A DNA stretch of 64,000 nucleotides, from assembly GCA_958450325.1 (NCBI GenBank), contig OY288243.1, forward strand, positions 37,066,678 through 37,130,677, in the 5' to 3' direction. This document shows positions 57,801-64,000 of this stretch, piece after piece. The notes below the pieces were generated by a model. It did no database searches. It saw only the letters and a program-made list of their open reading frames with translations, and was not told the DNA's origin. Position 1 is the stretch's first letter; each line of letters starts with the position of its first letter. Source of the DNA: Agrostemma githago. Its lineage: Eukaryota; Streptophyta; Magnoliopsida; Caryophyllales; Caryophyllaceae. Position numbers and translations under genes: made by a program.

Positions 57801-60800
57801 ACCGTAATCCCCTAGAAATTCTAACGCGATACAGTGGTGGAAACACTGTAGAGTCGGGATTATAACACGCTGTAACTATGTTTTTATAAAAATATAAATG
57901 GTAAAGTCAAACATTAGGCCCTAAATAAAATGGCCAAAAATTAAATAAATCCACAAAGGGGTTTAACAATCCACAAAACATAATTATTAAAATTAATCGA
58001 GCAAAGATCATGTCTGCCCGCTAGCCCACACCCAGAAACATGCATACCTGTCATGTTAAAAACATAACAGCCACAATCAGTGAGGAGCAACGTCAACGTT
58101 CTCCCAGCCGTATAACAGGATTTTAAAACAGTAATTACTAATATAGGAAAAATAGTCAAAATGGAAAACAGTAAAACAACATATTAAAATAAGCTTTCAG
58201 CGCGAAATGAAATAATTAAATGGGTTTCCGAAGAAACATAAAAATATTTGCCAACCTGCAAACCAATTCAAACCGATAACAATAAAAATATTCAAAATGG
58301 CGTTATGGATAGGATTAATGTAGAATCTAGACTTTCACTAGGACAATACTAAACTAGCTTCGAGAACTTAGTCAAAACAAATCAGACTTCGGTCTCTAAC
58401 TAGGCAACTCAACCATAACCGGACTGCGTGCAGCGAGGTACTGGCTTAAGTAATGTACACCCCTCCTGGACACCAACCGTAATCCAGTTCAACCCGACGG
58501 CGACTTACACGATGCGATATCTAAGTTTAAGGTCAAAATATACACACTCCTGAACACAAAACATGCTCAGTTCAACGACCAATGTGTCTCAACATAGACA
58601 CACCAGCTTCATAGTTGATGGCAAAACGTACATCCCGGACTATATTACTCTAAACCCACACTTATCCTTATTCCATAACTCCAAAACAATCCATTATCGA
58701 TATTTAAAAGATGTATTGAATATAAACAATAGGAGAACAAAAGAAAAAGGAATCACTTTCCAAAAGAGGCAACTTTCCATTTTAGGAAACTTCTATTTTT
58801 AGAAACTTTACCAAAAATAGCATCATATCAAAGCAGCGAAAATATTAGTTTATACTAACATCACATTTTTAGTAAACGATATAGATTTATAAAACTAATA
58901 CTTTCAGCCTTAACGATATTAATTACCAAAGTGAACATTTAATTTTATGAAATTATTAAAATATCGTATAATCGTTATAAAATGATTAAAAATGTCTTAA
59001 ACATTTTAATATTACTAATTAGGGTGTTTTCAAAAGTTATAAACCTAAATTCCCTAACTATTATTAGTTTTGACAATAAAATTATAAATAGGATTTTACG
59101 GCAAACACCAAATTAAATATTTGAACGTCTTTATTTAATTAAACCAACAAATATATTTAGAGTATGTTAAGGGATGATTTAACTCTTAAAGTTTCATATT
59201 TAAATACTTTCAAAATTGCTGGAAAAATAATTCTTTTAGGTAAGACGAAGCATTTTAACGATAAATCATAATTTGTCCGAAAATCAATACTTATTAATTA
59301 AAGACTTTAATAAATAGTACAAAATTACGTAAAATAGTTAAAATATATTTATGGAAATTCTTTCCAGAAAAGAAAATTTTCCAGAATCCTAAAACTCGGT
59401 TTTTAAAGCGTTTTCTCGTTAATCGTCCAATCTCGACAATAACGATTAATAAAAATAGTAATTACAAAATGATTTAAGTATTAATGTCTAAAAATTATTA
59501 TTAAACCTAAAAATCATCATTTTTCAGAATATACTAATTTTCCAGATTTTCCAAAGTTCCAGATTTACCAACTTCCGTCAAAACCGTCTTTAAAACCCGT
59601 TTTCACAATTAACGATTCCATTAATAAAACTTATTGTTCCTAACATTTTATTAAGGCACTAAAAATCTTAAAATTACATTTTAATATGAAATCATCAGAA
59701 TCAATTTTTTTTTCCAGATTTAAACCAAAGACCAGAAATCGAGAATTTAAACGACAAACACGGTTTTAACGATAAACGATGATTTAAAGTGATTAATTAA
59801 TTCAACCACTTAACAATTCCGAAAAATTATGAAAATTTCAGAAAATTCTATTTCATCAGAAAGTTTCACAACGTCAAAAATCAGATTAAAATAAAATGTT
59901 TAAGTATTAGAACTAAAAATTGTTTTTTAATCGTTTTTGTCCGATAACGGTAATAATTCAATAATCGATATCAAAAATATCAGAAAAATACTAATTTATT
60001 AAAAATCATCAAAAAAAATATTTTTCCAGAATATAAACATATATTACATGTTTAGGCCGAATATTATGATTTTACAAACCAATACGACGATTTAATCGTT
60101 AGTCTCGTAAAAGCGATAAAAATACCGAAATATACAAATTTTCAACTTTTAAAAATTTTCCAGATTTCATGACATACATATATTGCCAAAATAAAACATA
60201 AAAATATATACATGCAAATACTAAATTAAAATCATGAAATACCAAGTAACATCGACGTTACCTCTACTCCAAGTCTTAATCGATTATATATTCGTTGGCT
60301 TCGGGATCGTCCAAAAATCCTACCAAACACGAAAATCATGACAGAAAAATACCATGAGAAAACTAATAAAAATCAAGGTAAATAACGATCGTAAACGACG
60401 TCGATTATTACCTTAACGAAGAGGTCGGAAAGAGGATTATTATGACGATAAAAACGAGACGATCAAGACTCGATTAGGGACAAAATTGGGCTGGAAAATA
60501 TGGCTGAAACTCATGGCCAATATGAAGAAATTGAAGAGTATTTTCTTTGTTTAATGTGGTTGAATGAGAATGAAAGAAAAGAAATGAATTATGTGAATTG
60601 TGTGAATGAATATGATCTTAAAAATTGATGAAAACAATTTTAGATACACTTAAAAACCAGCCAAAATGGATTAACACGGGAGAGTGAAGAGTTTTGCAAT
60701 TAGTCACCAAATTCATTAAGGTAATAAAAATATCTAAGGCTTCATCACTTTATAAAACCAAATGAAAAAAAATGTGAAGATGTGTGACCATGGGTGTCAT

Positions 60801-61276
60801 CGTCTAAAAAGGGGCCAAAAAGTGCTTCTTTTAAATGTAAGTTGATAAAAATAAGAATCGTATAATTACTAAAACCATTTCAAAGCAATTCGAGTAAACC
60901 TCGCGACAGAAAATAATTATTTACGAAACTTTGTAATAAAATGATTAAAGGCTAAATTCTTCGTAAATAAAAATATTTCTTAGTTGGAAATATTATATAA
61001 ATGTGTTTAGACATTTTTAGGAAAAGAAATAACTTAAATCCGAGCTTAAAAAGTTAATCATAGAGAAATAGAATTTCTCGCGAATAAATAAATAGTTTAC
61101 GATAAAAATCAAATAAATAGTTTAAAATAATTAAAATAAAAATAAATATTATTTGACTCAAAAATAAAAAAAATAAAGCTTGGAAAAATGATGAAACGGA
61201 AGGCCAAAACGTGACAGAGTTATGACGAAGTCACAGCGGAAAGGATAAAAGCGTTACGAAAATAGCAGGTGTTACA
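57801..61276 (-). repeat. 5' LTR (copy C) of the LARD-like element, complete
   Basis: About 3476 bp from the primer site to TGTAACACC at 61276 on the - strand. It is undisturbed, so it serves as the reference for the broken copies A and B. ORF 58563-58802 is in LTR sequence and is not supported. Confidence 0.87.
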
Positions 61277-61500
61277 GGACCGATAGCCAGGGTCGAGTCT
61301 ATAAGCAGACCACCGGTGAAGGAGACATGTCGGATACCGAGTCTATGTCTTAATTAGAGACAGAGTCAGAGTCAGAGTCCGAGTCTAGACGCTCTAGTGC
61401 TAGAGTCCAGTCTGTAACTCCTATCCCTATAGTCACTTCCACTGGAGCCTCGTGGTCTTTCCCGAGGGCACTCCCAATCCCGCCTCTGACCAACGATCGG
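61277..61500 (+). other. Flank of the LARD, upstream of the Tat pol piece
   Basis: Carries a short gagtca tandem run (61361-61383, acagagtcagagtcagag). It is probably decayed coding sequence of the Tat-type element, since the frame from 61501 reads on from it. Confidence 0.5.
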
Positions 61501-64000
61501 ATGGCCGCTCTCTTTGAGCTATTTCCTAAATTTACTATCAATAATAACGATAACCGTTCTGCTTACGACTTGTATTTTTTTCAAAATGCTTTCAATTTCA
61601 AAAATTTTAAATGCAGTGACATTGAGAAACCCGACAAACAGGTATCTTTACCTCCTTATCTGATCGAGCAACTAGAACAAAGGGAATCCCGAGACCCAGT
61701 AATCGAGGAAATCGAGTCCATCAACTTAGGAACAACCTTAGAGCCCCAGATGCTTAAGATAGGATTATCCTTAGATCCCGAGGAGAGAAAACAATTCACA
61801 GACCTCCTCCAAGAGTTCAAGGATGTCTTCGCATGGTCCTACAAGAACATGCCGGGGATAGATCGGGATATAGCTGAACACCGTATACCCATCAAAGACG
61901 GGTGTAAACCAGTAAAACAGAAGCTCCGCAGAATGAGGCCCGAATGGTCTCTCAAGGTAAAAGAAGAGGTTGACAAGCAGTCTAAAGCAGACTTCATACA
62001 AGTGTCTGAATATCCAGACTGGGTTGCGAACATCGTGCCGGTACCTAAAAAGGACGGTAAGGTGTGTGTATGTGTAGATTTTCGGGATCTTAACAAGGCA
62101 TGCCCGAAAGACGACTTTCCGTTGCCACACATTGACATACTGGTGGACAACACGGCCGACCATGCCCTTTTATCATTTATGGACGGGTATGCCGGGTACA
62201 ATCAAATCAAAATGGCAGAAGAAGATATGGGTATGCCGGGTACAATCAAATCAAGAAGATATGGCAGAAGAAGAATATCCAGACCACCTTCATTACACCT
62301 TGGGGTACTTACTGTTACACTATCATGCCATTTGGCCTCGTCAATGCTGGGGCCACTTATCAACGAACCGCCAAAACCTTATTACATGATATGATACATA
62401 GGGAGGTGGAAGTTTATGTGGACGACATGATCATCAAATCCAAAGATCGAGACGGGCTTATTGCTGCCCTAAGGAAGTTTTTCACCCGATTGTGCAAATA
62501 GAACATGAGACTAAACCCTCAAAAGTGCAGTTTTGGGGTAACATCTAACAAATTACTAAGTCATATCGTTAGCCAACGCGGTATCGAGGTTGATCCAGCT
62601 AAAATCAAACCCATTACCGAGATGCAACCTCCTAAAACCGTGAAAGAAATAAGAGGATTTCTCGGAAAAGTTCAATATATCAGCCGATTGATTTCCAAGC
62701 TAACCATCATGTGTTAACCAATTTTCAAAAAACTGAAAATAGGAGAACAAACACTGTGGGATGAAAAATGCCAAGCAGCTTTTGACAAGATGAAGGAGAT
62801 CCAGTCTGCTCCGCCGGTATTAATGCCACCTCAACCCGGTTTGCCTTTTTCGTTATACCTAACAACGACCGAGACAGCCATGGGGGCTATGGTAGCGCAG
62901 ACAGTCGAGTAGGAAGAACGAGCCATTTATTTACTACATCAGCAAATAATTCTTGGAGTATGAATGCAAGTATACCATGCTCGAGAAGACGTGTCTAGCT
63001 CTAGTCTGGGCCACTGAAAAGCTCCGATATTATATGCTCAGCTATGAGGTACATATATTATCCAAAATGGATCCTATCAAATACCTATTCGAGAAGCCCA
63101 TCCTCAATGGCAACCCAGTTCCTCCGTACGAACGACGGACAATTATATAAAAAGACGGCACATGGGGCTCTCCTACTATGTGTCAAAAAAATACCAAGTC
63201 GAGAAGGTTATGGCCGAAGTGCACGACGATGAATGTGGTTCCCATATGAACGCCCAGATGCTGGTCCAAAAAATTATGAAGCTCTGATATTATTGGAATA
63301 GTATGGAGACCGACTGCCAGTTATGTGTCAAACACTGCCATAACTGCCAAACTTTTGCCAATGTTCAGCATATGTCGTCATCCCTATTATATACCATGAC
63401 ATCACCATGGCCATTTTCGACATGGGGAATTGATATAATTGGAAAAGTAAACCTTTCCGGGATGGGAGGTCACTGTTTCATTTTGGTGGCTATCGACTAT
63501 TTCACTAAATGGGTCAAAGCCGAGTCGTATCAGATTCTGAACGCTAAACACGTTGACAAGTTCATCCAAAACAAAATTATATGCCGATACGGGATCCCGC
63601 ACGAGTCCATCAGTGATCATGGGATGCATTTCCAAGCTGAAACCGCTACTTTGCTAGCCAAATATAAAATCAAAAGGCATACAACTTTGCCCTACCGTCC
63701 CCAAACAAATGGAGGGGTAGAGGCAGCTAATAAAACGATTCTCACCATACTTAAAAAGATGGATGATAATTACCGGGACTGGCCCGATAAAATACCTTTT
63801 TCCCTATGGGGATACCGAACGTCAATCCGCACCGGAACCGGGGCAACTCCATATTATCTGACGTACGGAATGGAAGCAGTCCAACCAGTCGAGTTGGAAA
63901 TACCATCCCTCAGGATTTTACTTGAAAGCCAAGTGCCTGAAGCCGATTGGGTCCAAGCCCGATATGACTCGTTAGTTCTTTTGGACGAACGGCGGTCCTC
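61501..64000 (+). pseudogene. Tat-lineage Ty3/gypsy pol, decayed, runs off the window
   Basis: Reverse transcriptase: DVFAWSYKNMPGIDRDIAEH, VKQKLRRMRPEWSLKVKEEV, VDFRDLNKACPKDDFPLPHI, LLSFMDGYAGYNQIKMAEED, then, out of frame, GTYCYTIMPFGLVNAGATYQ and VEVYVDDMIIKSK. RNase H follows (TTETAMGAMVAQ; YTMLEKTCLALVWATEKLRY). The integrase has CQLCVKHCHNC, WGIDIIGKVN, YFTKWVKAES, ISDHGMHFQAE and PYRPQTNGGVEAANK, so the D-D-E triad is present. Damage includes a ~50-bp tandem duplication near 62190-62265 with a frame shift, stops near 62500, 62715 and 62910, and frameshifts in the RNase H part. The motifs are those of the Tat/Ogre lineage. Confidence 0.9.

Larger units (their letters stand above)
43094..61276 (-). 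mobile_element. LARD-like non-coding LTR retrotransposon with nested insertions
   Basis: Minus-strand element. 5' LTR 61276-57801; primer site 57800-57789 for initiator tRNA-Met; interior 57788-49990 without any gag or pol domain once the CACTA insertion (50406-55235) is removed (~3 kb); polypurine tract at about 50008-49990; 3' LTR 49989-43094, split by another CACTA element and missing its last ~1 kb. LTRs B and C look roughly 95% or more identical, so they are a pair. LTR length, Met primer and purine tract resemble Tekay/Del-type chromoviruses, but without coding sequence that is inference. Confidence 0.85.

Noticed and set aside
61350..61541. Antisense ORF with a Ser-Asp repeat
   Set aside because: It is created by the gagtca tandem run on the opposite strand of the Tat element.

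Overview
This is plant nuclear DNA: AT-rich, with spliced gene fragments, plant-type retroelements (tRNA-Asp and initiator-tRNA-Met primer sites), CACTA and Mutator-like (MULE) DNA transposons, a plant LINE, and F-box, AP-3 sigma, VPS60 and GlcNAc-kinase fragments. A eudicot is most likely; Caryophyllales is only an impression from the style of the LINE and MULE proteins. I see no certainly intact host gene. Nearly everything is a transposable element or a fragment of one, nested several levels deep.

Layout. (1) 1-9495: a long LTR (LTR A) of a non-coding gypsy-type element, split at 112/6831 by a complete gag-only LTR retrotransposon (113-6825, TSD ttgat). (2) About 9496-24600: a decayed autonomous MULE with two convergent genes, a ULP1-protease gene plus a degenerate second copy on the + strand and a FAR1-type transposase on the - strand. 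A ~22-bp minisatellite (core tgtatagtcacac) recurs in introns of both genes and between them. A CACTA element (17130-20733) sits in its middle. (3) 24831-25137: a small inverted-repeat element in a TA/GA microsatellite. (4) 25622-30339: a LINE with a perfect 16-bp TSD, next to a CACTA terminal relic ending at 30777. (5) 30780-34718: two diverged F-box ORFs from a segmental duplication, with two MITEs related to MULEs. (6) 35332-36605: a ~588-bp tandem repeat; 36640-38690: a decayed LINE; 39051-40325: gene fragments including two AP-3 sigma exons. (7) 40457-43060: a 2.5-kb inverted-repeat element bounded by TA/CT microsatellites. (8) 43094-61276: a large non-coding LTR element on the - strand (LARD-like) holding two CACTA elements. 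One (44463-48929) keeps Ptta/En/Spm transposase remnants. The other (50406-55235) carries exons of VPS60/CHMP5 and N-acetylglucosamine kinase fused side by side. (9) 61277-64000: a decayed Tat-lineage gypsy pol region running off the window.

How the parts relate. The MULE once supplied its own transposase and carried ULP1 genes of unknown benefit. The two CACTA elements at 17130 and 50406 share ends and the same two-exon ULP1 C-terminus but show no transposase, so they must depend on one elsewhere. The order of events is readable: the LARD landed by the Tat element, then CACTA elements landed in the LARD; the MULE decayed and was hit by a CACTA; the gag-only element entered LTR A. Candidates for something little described are the 22-bp arrays spread through the MULE, the two-gene capture in the CACTA element, and the microsatellite-seated inverted-repeat elements.
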